Program-made: the position numbers and the translations under genes
Assembly: GCA_003342815.1 (NCBI GenBank)
Contig: PTEX01000016.1
Coordinates: forward strand, 3,464,731-3,528,730
Reading direction: 5' to 3'
DNA: 64,000 nucleotides
Source: Eudromia elegans
Taxonomy: Eukaryota; Chordata; Aves; Tinamiformes; Tinamidae
Notes under the pieces: model-generated
Told to the model about the DNA's origin: nothing
What the model saw: only the letters and a program-made list of their open reading frames with translations
The model's database searches: none
Part shown: positions 32,101 through 42,960 of the stretch, piece after piece
Position numbering within the stretch: the first letter of the stretch is position 1
Layout: each line of letters opens with the position of its first letter

Positions 32101-35100
32101 TTCAACAAACTAAACTGCTCAGGAGAAAGAGAAATAGGTCATAACTAACTAGCTAAGCACTTTCTGCAGCTTATTCAGTGTCACACCAGCTTCAACAACA
32201 GGGCTAAAACAAATACTACTCCAGGCATATTTGTAACACAGAGTATTAGCACGAGGTTGAAAGAGTCACAAGTCTAAAACAGAATCTTACTTCTGTCCCC
32301 CTTTGAACAATGGGCTGTTACAGAGGAGGCACTGCGTAGATGGAGACTCATAGTAGTTTGACCAGGAGGTCTGCTCTATGGTGACTGTCTCCTCACTCAC
32401 GTTGGACAGGATGAGTCGCGAGCTGTTCAGTTCATGGATGAGCGTGAAGACCTCGGCCAGTTCCGATTCATTCTCTGGGATCTGCATTACCTTGCGCAGC
32501 AACTGCAGAGTGGATTGACGCTGGATCTCTTTCTGGGATGGGGTTAGGGGCTCACTGGTGTTCAGCACATCAGATTGACCTGGGCTGGCCTCCTAGGAAA
32601 GCAAACCAAACACTCATTTTCTACCAGGCAAGTATGGGATTGAAACATTAAGAAGCCTAAAGGCCATAAAAGGTAACAGAAACCCAGTAAAGTTTCTACC
32701 CAGTGACTTGACTTTCACTCTGCTGCTCACTGAGTGACCTCAGAGAGTAGTAGCTTTAAGACTAGGTTATTTCACCAAAAATATTTCTTCCATATACATG
32801 TAAAATGTATATAATGTGTGTATATGTAAAGTTATAGAAAGCCCAACGTTCGGGGAACTTCCATAACTCTGCTCAGAGACCACCACAACTTTATCACTGG
32901 ACTGAGGATTAAGAAGGTGGAGACAGCCATCAAGAGGTGTATAAACTCTTCAATACTCCCGGCAATTCTCTCCCTGCCTTCCTCTGCCAGTTAGCAGGTA
33001 CACTCTCCTCTACAGCATGTGCAGACAACCAGTGCAGTCCTCTATAGAAGGCAGGAGGTAAGTGTTAAACAAGAACTTGTGGATGCAATGCACGGAATCC
33101 TCTAAAAATAAGGCTGATGACATACCATCCTTACACGTACACGTGCTATCAAGTCAAAACACACAAGAACAAGAATCAAATTCTAGGTGGCTCAAAAGAT
33201 CAGAGAGAAGTAAACAGGCTAACTTAAACCCTTCTGCCCACATTTGGTTTTCTGTCTAGTCTAACAATGAGACAAATGATCGGTCCAACTAGCAGAAACA
33301 ATAACTAACTGGGTAACAGGAATGTTATACACAGCTAGAACCAGAAAATAAAAACAAAAAACCCGATGAGGAAGAGACAAGCCACATATCTCCCAAAAAG
33401 CAAGCTGAGCTAAGCATACTACTGTTCCTTACACATCTGCTTATGTGTGGTTTTCACACAGGCTATTTGAGTTTGCCTTGTGTTTTTTTGGCCTCCAAGT
33501 AAACATGACAAAGTTATCTTCTTCAAATAAAAAAATAAGTGGAAGAGTCAAATTACCACACAGTCTGTATGCTGAGTAGGCATTTCAGCAAAGAACAGGA
33601 CAGACCCTTTCTCTTCATAAGCTAAATCCTTCTGTATGACAAAAGCTGAACTTGAAACTTCAGATGCAAAAAAACCCCAAACCCTCAGAAGCAAATACAA
33701 TTTTATTATTTACATCCACATACAAAAAACAGATGACAGCTTGAATAATGTTCTTCTAAAATAGAAAAAAAAACATACATCCAGAAACAATAAATTCAGG
33801 CTACAAGTAAATTTGCACTAAAAATTTCTAAAAAGAGAAAGTTGTAATACAAAATGTACTAATTCAATTAACTGCTGTCACAAACTGCTCTAAAAAAACA
33901 GAGCTTACTTGGGAATGTACTGATAAAGACTGAAGTTCAGCAAAGTTGATGCAAAAACATGACTCCTAGGGCCAATTTCCCCAGTACAGACGTTCCAACA
34001 CACTTTAAGTATTTAATCTATGGAGACATCCAGTGGTAGAAACAAGTGCCATCACTCTCATTCTCAGGCAGAAATGCTGTTGTTGCAAGGTTTAGGACAG
34101 TTTAAAATACCACAGGTATTTTTAAGAGAACATTTTTCCATTAGAAATTTTATGATTTATGATTATAACAGATTTATGATTATAACAGAAAAAAATCCAA
34201 AGAGAATTTGCAAATTAAGGTACCTTCTCCCACCTTACAATGTCCCCTTAATAAGAACGACAATTTTCAGAACCTTACCAGAGATTTTGCTGTTTTCTCA
34301 GCTCTGTCTTTGGCAAGATTGTAGCCACAGCTTGGGCAGATTCGTGGCTTGTGCCTGTTTGTATAGACATAACTGCAAGCGGGGTTCTTGCACTTTCCTC
34401 TCCCACGTGACGTTGCCAATCCCAAATCCTGAAATGACACAAGAGAAATATTTTTTTTTTGTATCAGATTTTGGATGTCAGAAAGAGTCTAGAAAGTTCT
34501 GCCCAAATAAATTTTTTTTTTCCAATTTATATCACTTAGTTTAAAGGCTAAATGATACACCCTTTACTTTGTACAGAACATTTGAACTGGTACTCAGACA
34601 TTTGGGAGCAAAACCTATGGACCACAAACATTTAGCACATTAATCTGCTTCAGAAGCCATTACCTTTCACCATTAACCCAAGACAGGAATTATGCCAGGG
34701 CATGAAGAAAAAAATCAGTCCTAAATGTAACTTTGACATAGTACAGTCATCCTAGATGAGGTCAAAAGATGACATACAAAGAACAAACTGTCTCATACTC
34801 AATGTATTTCTGCAAGTCAGTAAAACGAGAAAAAAAAAAAAAAAAAATCACAGCATTTTCATCCTAGAGAGGGCGTTCCCCACAAATAAATCAGACATCT
34901 GAAAAGAATCTCACCAAAGTTACAGTGCAGCTGTACTTGTAGGAAGGGAATAGCTCCGGTTTGACCTCAACCACTTTAACCTGAGATGCCCTGTTGGCCA
35001 AAGCACTATTAATCTAGAGAGTAAAAGGAGGAAAAAAAGAGAAAATCATGCTCTGGATACATATGCTCTGTAAGCAATAGCTATAAGCTTCTTTTTTTTT

Positions 35101-38100
35101 TTTTGAGTTAGTGCGTGTTTAATAGCAGAGGCCTGAAACATGCTATTTTGTGTACTAGGGCACTAGAATTCAAACAGAAGTATTCCAGCATCTTTGTATA
35201 CTTTGCTTCACACTGCATGATCTTTCACAGGCGAAACAGATTTTCTCAGTGTGAGAAAATGAGATTTTCAAAGCACTAGCAAATCCTCAGAAGCCCTCCT
35301 GGAAGCAACTGGTAGGTTCTGAAAGCAGCCAACAGGAGGAGTGTCCAAAAGCATCTTTCAGCTCAGGTCCTGTGCTCATTCAGCCATGATGCTTCTTCAG
35401 AGCCATGTCATTTAAAAGCCGCCAGTCACAGATCTCCTCATCAAAAGGCTGCCAGAGTTTTTTATTCTATTTCTCACCACTCAGGTCATACCCTGATCTG
35501 GGGGAAAAAATCCAAAGGAAAAAAACACTTTTGAAGAGGAAACCATGAATACCTTTCGTTCCTCAGCACTCAGCGGCTGCAGAACCGACTGACCCAGTTG
35601 TTTCAGTGTACTGGGCTTCAGGCCTGATGTTCTCACAGGGGATTGCTTGTCTTGAAAGAAAAAAAGAGATGCAGCAGGTTAGATACAGAAAAACAGGTTC
35701 TGTTTCATTCTGACATATATTCTGTTTTATTTTTTCCTCGAACCCAAAATGAGCTAGATGGGCCTTTCATACTGTTTTGCCTATATTCTCAGCCAGAAAG
35801 AAATAAGGGACTTTTTAAGGGGGGAAAAGAAGGAGAGAGAGAGTTGGGAGAGGCACTTCCAAATTTTGGTTCTGGCTTTACAAAGCACAACAAAACTATC
35901 AGATTCCAGACAACTCAGCCACACACATGCTTAGACCCAAGCTCTCTCAGACAGTTCACTATCTCCTTTCAGCATTTTCACATCATTTGAAAGAAACCAC
36001 TTCAATATGGTGATAAAAGTAACAGCCACTCCCCAAGCATGCAGGAGAACGCTGCTTTTACCTGTGTTGGGAAAAGCTTGTCTGTTGCTAGGCTGCTCGG
36101 TACTGGCTTCTCTCCCCAAGCTGGCTGGAGCAGGGAGAATTGCTCTCATGGGTCTTGCTGCAGCCAGCAAGGAGGGCTTAGGTCTCGGTTTGCTTTTTGT
36201 TTCTTGACCTTTGTGTGAAGCAGCTGGAGCATCAATTCTGGAAAACAAGAGCTCCACTTAGCTCAAAATATCCACTTTTTTTTAAATCCCTCCTGTCTCT
36301 CAATTTTCTCCTTCTCTAGAACTGTGCTTTAAGGGTGTAATGATCTCAGTTACCAAGGCAAAAAGGAGATTAGATCTGCCCTGCAATTACCCTAACAATT
36401 TGTCACTTAAAAGAAAATCAGATTTGACTGACGAAACAATCTTTTAGGAACAATTCCAAACTGACAAGAAACAGACAATACATACAGCAGGTCTTACAAG
36501 AGGCACTATCAAAAGCTTTCAATTCTTGGAATAATCACATCAGTCCCCAAGAGACATCATGTGCATTCTTAACATATGGAAAGCCAACTCACCCTATTGC
36601 TTTCTTCGTAGAGGAATTTGAACTCTGCACCTCAGAGGCTGTTGGTAGACCCAGCCCTACGCAATCTTTTTCTGTGTGCTCTGAAGGAGTGTCTCTTTGC
36701 AGTTGGTTCTCTTGACCCAGCACCACTCCAACAACACTCCTTCTGTCTTCAGCAAGCACATTGTTCGCAAGAACGTGAGCCTCAGAGATGATCACTTCCT
36801 CCCACTCCGTCTCATGCATTTGTCCTCCAGTAGGCACTGCGTTCAATAGCTGGCTGACAGCTTCAGAGCTTTCCAAGGCAGATTTGGAGGTACTCTCACT
36901 AAGAGTTGCCTGTTCAGTGACAATCATCTGTTGACCTCTTTTAGCTGCTGGAGTCCTAAGAGAGGTCCCTGAATTTGGCTCAGATTTACTTTTTGGTTGC
37001 TTTTCCTAGAAACAGAGACGGTCACACTTCAGAGCTTTAGATTTTCACAGGTAAATAAGTTATCTTAGAATATGCCTGGTTTGACACAGGCTATTTAGCA
37101 TTTAAATGATCAAATGATCAAAATACCAAAATCTTAAGTGTCTAAGTGCACTGTACATGACAGCAGAAAGACACCACACCTGACAATAGTAAACTTCCTA
37201 CTAACATTTCCTCCTGCTTCCTGGATCTTAACTATTATTTCAAACACTACTTTGAAGTCTTTCTTAAACTCCCTCAGATATCAACATTGGTATCAAAATC
37301 ACTAGTCACCCACCATCTCTCATAACAAGGACCTATCTTCTGGTACACTCCTGGTACATGTTTCTCTCCAAGGCATGTCCCACTCCCAAGGCAGGAGTGG
37401 GACTGTTCATGCAAATGTGTTCCCAAAAGAGAAGAATAAAACTGAAAGAGAAACAAAGCCTTTCCTATAAAACCTTTCAGTCCTAATCACTGTAGGATTT
37501 AATTTAACAGGAGCTGGCCTGCCATATTCAGACAGAGTCATGTTTTTGCAGCTGGCCATTTATCTGGTTCAGTAGGGTTACAGAACAAAAGCTAATAAGC
37601 TGTCATCATTATTTGGATCCCAGCACCCAGGAGGTCCAGCCATGAACTCAGACACTACTGAGTTTGTAACCTGTCTAACGAAGTTCTTGCCCCCAAATGC
37701 TTAATGAATCTGGGCACAGAACAAAACAGAATCATAACAAATCTGTTTAAAGCCACTGAATATCAGTGCAAATTTTCACACTGAGAACAACCCTTTAACT
37801 TGTGTCCAAGGGAGTCTATATCAGACAAATTTAATGAATACACCCCTGTCCAGAGCTGACTAGTCTTCATGCTGCCATGATTTAAGAAGCAAGTTACTTG
37901 CATACAGCTAATAGGAATGCCAATTCAAGTAGGGTAGGTGTCAGGTAGAGAGATTTTTCCATTCAATCAAGTCTATGTCCACAACTCCATCAACATCTCT
38001 GAATTCGTTCCCAAACATAGGTGAGAGCCTCACAGATTATAAAGACACAGCCAGGAATCAACAAAATCCAACAGCATGAAAACTTCCTCTACAGGATCCT

Positions 38101-41100
38101 TAATAACTGGCTCCCAAATGGCCAAGCACTACTACTATATTTCAGGTTTGTTCTTCCTTTCTGTTGCTAAAAACAAATTGAAAGACCAACACAGACCTCA
38201 ATTTATAGAAGAACAATGAAGGCAGATAACTGACTCCCTGAGCTTAGCTAAGGCTGTAGCAGGAAACACAAGCAGTACTTTGTAATCACAGAAACCATAA
38301 TACAAACGGCCAGAAGAATATACATCTTCTCAGTGAGTCAAGGCTACTAAAACTAGTCCCCTCTACTCTAGCTGATAACATAAGTTATAAATAAAGTACC
38401 TTTGGGATCCACTTCCCTCCCAGGAAGTTCCCACATGTAGGGCATTTTGGTGGCTTATGCCTGGTGACATAAGTGAAGGAACAGCCAGGATTGGTGCAAT
38501 TTCCATGTCCCCTGCGAGTGTAGGTTGTTGTCTGAAATGAGAGTTGTCAAAAATTTCTCTAAAAAAGTGTGAAACACAGAGCTGTTCTTGTTCATTCTCT
38601 TTTTCCAAGGTGAACTGTCATTTACAGTCATGGAATAGTTCTCTCACGACTATGAAAAATTCACAATAATACAGTATAAAAAATGTTCAAAGAGCAGTCC
38701 ACTATGAGCCAACATGAGAGTTCACATCAACAAGGTCACAACTGAAGATAAGAAACATTCATGACATGATTTAGGCAATTTGTTGGCATTGTGCTCAGTG
38801 GTAAAGTGCTCCCTGTTGCTTTGCTGTAACTTGCTATCAACTACTGTAACGTCCACAGCCCCAATAGTCACTATTTATAGAAACAACTAAATCTGAGGCT
38901 GTCGTTAGTCAGGACAACTGTACAGGTTGATCTACTGTCAGGACAACACTTTTAAGATTCACGTGTCCTCAAAGCTCCAGAGGGAGCTGTTGTGCCACAC
39001 GTTGGTACCAGGAATAGTTTTTCTAGAAATGTAATAGCTTAAATTGTCTCATTTCCTTCGTGACAGCAAGGCACTGCTCCTCAGGAACAAAAACCTGAGC
39101 TATCTCCATTTTCCATAAGACACCTGGAAGATTATCACACTTTGCACCACTACAAAAACCCGCAGGGTATTATCAGCTGCATGTACGGAGGACAGAAAAA
39201 ACAGGATTTGATAGTGAGCTGCACACTAGGAGCAGCTGTGCAGACTGCATGGTAAAGTGTTACGAAAATTACAAAAATACAAGGGATTGAGGTGGTTATG
39301 TTACAGAAACAGCACTATCCTTCCCGCTGCAACTAGCCACACAGCCTTCACCTAGCTTCTCAAAGCCTTAGGTCACTGTTCATCACACGACCAAAGTGGG
39401 AGCCCTCCACAAGGCTATGGAAGCCACATGCTCCAATCACAAGAGCGTCCAAACACTTGCATTTTAAGCAAATGGATATATATTCAAGTAGATGACACAC
39501 AGGGCTATAAAGACTCTTAAAATAAAAAATAAAAAGAAAGAGGGCAACATGGAAACTGTTGCTGGCTAGATGGGTTGCTATAGCATTATTTACCCTCACA
39601 GACCTCCAAGAAATCCTCAGAGAAGAGGGCAGTAAGAAAAGGTCCCTAGTTAAGAAGCTCTAGGGAACCAGAGACCTCCATTAGCAGTCACAAGGCCACA
39701 GAAGTCTAACACCTTCATGACAAGCCTGCGTAACATATGTATACCTTTAACTCCATATGAGATTCTGAAATTCTTACCAATTTAATTGATGTTGGGTTCT
39801 CCACAACAGAATGAGCTGGTAAAGGTAACATAATAAATTGTGTAGTGGGTGTGGAGGAGCTGTTCTCTTCAGTATCCTAAAGAGAAGTCAGAGGGAGAAA
39901 AAATGCTCAAAGCAAGAACTGTGGTGAACTATGTCCCACCCTTTTATGAGTGCTATTCTTGAATATCAGTCTTAAGGACTGATAAGACCACAAAGCAGCA
40001 AAGAACTGTAATCATTTCAAAATCAATGGCCTTACCAGGACTGCACTGCAAATTATCAAATTCTTCACAGATTTTCCATCTTACAAGGAAAACAGGCTCA
40101 ATTATTTAATATTTTGTACAACTGACACCTAACACTACAACTTTAAAGGACTCCTTTCACCCAGCCTTTTGCAATCAAGAAAACAGCTATCAGGAACAAA
40201 GATAAAATATTTAGACTCTGGAAAACCTTGAGGTGCAACTGTTTAACCCACCCCAAATATTCCTAGGAAATAGAGTAGTCACTGTAAGACAAGAGGATAA
40301 CAGCATACCACAGAATCACTATCAGGAGTGAGTAAGGGTGATCGTTGCATTAGAAAAGCTGCTGTTTCTGTGTACTGAGTCCTGACCCTGTGTGCAACAC
40401 AGAGCCTCCCTTGGACACCAAGAATCAAATGTGTTGAGCAGCACTAAGACTTCAGGTAAGAAGCTAGCAGAAGGTATCTGAATAGCTTACCCTCCCAGTC
40501 ACCACTGTCACCACAGAGAGGCCATCTGAAACCTGAGGACGGGCCACGGTGGTGCTCCCATTGGAGACATCTGTGGAGTTGCTAACTAGGGTCTCTTCAA
40601 TAACTACACGAGTTGTTTGATATGATTGCCCCTCTATTTCCAAAGAAGCCTCGTCCAAAAGGACATCTCCAGCCACTTTATCTGTCACAGGTCCCACATA
40701 CTGGGAGAGGACCTCGGACGCAACCACTTCTTCCACAGCATCCGATGGGGCAAACGCAGCCGTCTCTTCTGCTAGGCCTTCAATGGCAACGCACTGCTCG
40801 GAGACGCCAACGCGGCTCGAGTCCACGGACAGGATGTTCTGCACAGCCTCGTGAGACACGTTTGCGATGCTGCTGGGAGCAGTTAACCCTTCACACGCTG
40901 CCTGACCCTGCGTCACACAAAGTTCCAGCGACTGTCTGCTCCTGTCCTCCTGAATAGTGGTTTTGGGAATAATAATATAATCGGAGCGAGGAAGAATCTT
41001 ACGGAAACCTGGAATGTCTGGAACTACCGCAGTCCGAGTGGACACCTTGGAGTTCTGTTGGCAGAAACAGAGTATAGAATAAATAAACAGGAGTAAAGAA

Positions 41101-42240
41101 AGATTCAGTTCTCAGTCCTGTTCCTAACTATTTTAGTGCTTAAAATTGTAGTGGTTTCCCCAGGTGGCTTGTCAGGAAGCTCTCCATGCAACAGAGCCTG
41201 CAGATTTCCTCTCAGGCGTGATTTTTTTCACCACTTTACCACTAATCTATCTGACAAGACAATAAAACAAAGCAATTCTCACCAGCAGGTACAAGATAGA
41301 TCTGTTTTGACTTTCAAAATATTATTCGTTGACCGAATGAAAAGCAAAAGCAGAAGAAATTCCCTGCCCTGCTCACTGCTTGTAGATGTACTATCCTAAG
41401 GAGACTTACAAACTGGAATCTGCAGTGCTATGTGAGCACCACCAAAGCAGTTACAGCCACCAGCTTCTTCTTCACAACCCAAGGAAGGGCAGGAAAGGCA
41501 ACTTACCGGGTCCAATCCTTCTTTCTCTAGTTTGGCTTTCTCCAAGTAATAGCTTTTCTCAGCCACGCTAAGCAGCCTCCAGCTCTCGCTGATCTTTTTG
41601 TTAATCTCAGACTGAGGGAGGTGGGGAAGCTCCTGCTGCACTTTCAAGTAGATATCATAATAGTAGAGGAGGTAAGCAGATCTGAAATGCAACCAGAGAG
41701 CCAGGTGATAATGGCATTTTATATAAACACCTTTGGAAAAAGAAAGCCGTAAGCTTAAGATGGTCTCAAGGTCAAGTTACAAGCAGGTTATTTTCAGTTT
41801 TCTTTAAAAAAGCACTTTCTAAACCAAATGAAAACTATTATTATGAGTGGGAACTCTGGCAAGAAAACAGAGTCTAAAGTAAATTATTCTGGAGGACACA
41901 AACCAGACCAAATAATAGCTGCTTCCATAAAGACAAGTATATCAGAATAGTCCTAAAATCAAATTAAGTTCCTACACAGAGTATTTTATGCTAAAAAGTG
42001 CTCCAAGTGCCACGCAAAGTTTATTTATAATAGAAAGCATTAAAAGTGCTCCCACATTCCACATGGGAAACAAACAAGGCCAGAGGGAGCTTACCTAGGC
42101 TTTTTGGCTTTTTCCCCATGATCTCCAGGACTTTTGTATTTCTTTTTCTTCTTGGACGGCACCGGAGATGCATAAGTGTAGGTGCCCTCTATCTCCTCCA
42201 TTACCACAGTTACTTCTGTGCCATCATATGAAGCCTCCAT
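26119..42240 (-). CDS. HMGXB3: HMGXB3, HMG-box domain-containing protein 3
   Basis: This is a probable nuclear protein of poorly known function with one HMG box. Coding exons (5' to 3'): 42240-42095, 41681-41507, 41054-40491, 39876-39778, 38531-38400, 37005-36593, 36237-36062, 35650-35553, 35013-34915, 34428-34279, 32592-32291, 30834-30707, 30175-30035, 29760-29576, 28968-28749, 28446-28313, 27932-27816, 27445-27236, 26595-26119. All junctions are GT/AG and in phase, giving 1,321 aa. The N-terminus (M-ASYDGTEVTVVMEEIE), HMG box, VVPDIPGFRKILPRSDYIIIPK, SLLAAARPMRAILPAP and the C-terminal VIRD-LYRLGVAQIKTETEE all match human HMGXB3 as I recall it. It runs tail to tail with CSF1R, as in human. 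No stop codons or frame breaks interrupt it. Confidence 0.96.
29576..32592 (-). CDS. HMGXB3: HMGXB3 central conserved exons with further Cys pairs
   Basis: Four exons (32592-32291, 30834-30707, 30175-30035, 29760-29576; residues about 685-936) form the best-conserved core compared with remembered human protein. It contains QCLLCNSPLF, ECWLL, VCLNLQCLALHSF and MICGICGITPK, so at least three further Cys pairs or partners suit zinc binding. Databases describe a CxC4-like cysteine cluster, named from KDZ transposases, in HMGXB3; this region is the likely place, from memory. Introns of 1.46 kb (30835-32290) and 0.53 kb in this block show no recognisable element. Confidence 0.85.
32593..34278 (-). 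other. HMGXB3 largest intron
   Basis: This 1.7-kb AT-rich intron lies between the second cysteine-cluster exon and the central core exons. I see no coding exon, snoRNA boxes or transposon body. It contains an AT-rich dinucleotide-like patch near 32790-32830 and the 17-bp tandem duplication at 34154-34187. Confidence 0.7.
34154..34187. repeat. 17-bp tandem duplication
   Basis: The unit GATTTATGATTATAACA occurs twice, exactly, head to tail, inside an HMGXB3 intron. Perfect identity suggests a recent slippage duplication. It is a possible length polymorphism. Confidence 0.85.
34279..34428 (-). CDS. HMGXB3: HMGXB3 exon with second cysteine cluster
   Basis: This phase-0 exon of 50 codons (residues 635-684) reads RGRGKCKNPACSYVY, then NRHKPRICPSCGYNLAKD. 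Spacing and spelling mirror the cluster at 38400-38531 (RG-G-C-NP-CS, RHKP, CP-CG, then L). It too is preceded by a 99-nt phase-0 exon (35013-34915), which points to an ancient internal duplication of the exon pair. Confidence 0.88.
38400..38531 (-). CDS. HMGXB3: HMGXB3 exon with first cysteine cluster
   Basis: This phase-0 exon of 44 codons (residues 329-372) carries C-x4-C and, 14 residues on, C-x2-C: CTNPGCSF, then RHKPPKCPTCGNFLGGKW. It looks like a small zinc-binding ribbon or knuckle. It is preceded by a 99-nt phase-0 exon. A second copy of this arrangement occurs at 34279-34428. Confidence 0.88.
41507..42240 (-). CDS. HMGXB3: HMGXB3 first two coding exons (start and HMG box)
   Basis: The ATG at 42240 lies two bases after a splice acceptor (TTTTTTTAGCA). 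The first coding exon encodes an acidic start and a Lys-rich stretch (SKKKKYK), a plausible nuclear-localisation signal. The second encodes the HMG box (about residues 45-105): RSAYLLYYYDIYLKVQQELP, then EINKKISESWRLLS and YYLEKAKLEKEG. The split Arg codon (AG, then A) at the junction is in phase. The box is of the sequence-nonspecific type by general appearance, but its DNA target is unknown. Confidence 0.93.
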
Positions 42241-42241
42241 T

Positions 42242-42652
42242 GCTAAAAAAAGGGGTGAAAAAATCTTTTAGGTTATGCATCCACCAAGTTATACAGTGTT
42301 TTAGGTGATGAAAGCTGAGTTCGGCTTTGTTAAGCAAAAGCATCACCAGCATGTAAACTCGAGTTTTATTAATTAATCCACCTACACGCTGCGTGTTAAC
42401 GAGTTTTTGGAAGGCGACGCCTTTGCTACCGCACGTTCGGCACCACCGGCCCCGCGCCCGCTCTTTAAAGGCGCCGCGAGGCCCTGAGCTCGGGTCAGGA
42501 ACAAGGCCGGGAGGCGAGGCCGTGGCCGCCCTAGCACGGAGCCTGCGGCGCCCGGGGGACCCTCCGAGCTGGGGCGCTCAAGGGAGCAGCCGCGGGACGA
42601 GCCCGGCGGTTAAACGCGGTGAGCGCCGCTGGGGGCCCCGCGGGCACTCACT
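42242..42652 (-). other. HMGXB3: HMGXB3 first intron between non-coding exon and start-codon exon
   Basis: On the minus strand a good donor (CCACCA, then GTGAGT) ends a non-coding exon at 42652. The acceptor at 42244-42243 opens the start-codon exon two bases before the ATG. The intron is therefore about 409 nt. The transcription start lies upstream of 42652 in the CpG-rich block and was not located. Confidence 0.6.
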
Positions 42653-42960
42653 GGTGGCGGCCGCGTCACGGTGGGGCGCGCGGAGGGCAGCGGGGCGACC
42701 GCGCCGACATGTTGGGCCGCAGCCCGGCCCAGCAACCGGGCACCAACGGCCACCGGAAGCGCTCGCCGCAACCGCTTCCGACGCCGCGGAGGCGGGGCGG
42801 TGCCGTCAGCGAGGCGCGCGACGGTGGCTGGGAGGTGTCAGGATTCCCGCGTCCGCGCGACGGGCGGGGCGGGGCGGGGCGGAGGCAGGAGGCGCGCGCA
42901 GCCGCTTCCCGCCCATTCCTGAGGGCCGCGGCGGAGGAGGCGGCGCCATGAGGGCCGGGC
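42400..42960 (-). promoter_or_regulatory. HMGXB3: CpG-island promoter of HMGXB3
   Basis: The base composition changes abruptly to very CpG-rich across about 560 bp, unlike the AT-rich introns on one side. ETS-type motifs CCGGAAG (near 42753) and CGGAAGCG in reverse (near 42773), plus a row of Sp1 GC boxes (42862-42882), are present. No TATA box is seen, which fits a housekeeping promoter. Divergent transcription to the plus side is possible, but no gene is evident there. Confidence 0.75.
42862..42882 (+). repeat. GGGGC tandem run (Sp1 cluster, G-quadruplex-prone)
   Basis: Four runs of three or four G are separated by single C, in GGGC-GGGGC-GGGGC-GGGGC-GG. This meets the usual G4 loop and run pattern and also gives overlapping Sp1 boxes in the HMGXB3 promoter. 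Confidence 0.75.

Noticed and set aside
35390-35460. Possible C/D-box snoRNA on the minus strand in an HMGXB3 intron
   Set aside because: The C-box candidate reads TTGATGA instead of RTGATGA, no paired D box at suitable spacing was found, and no terminal stem is convincing.
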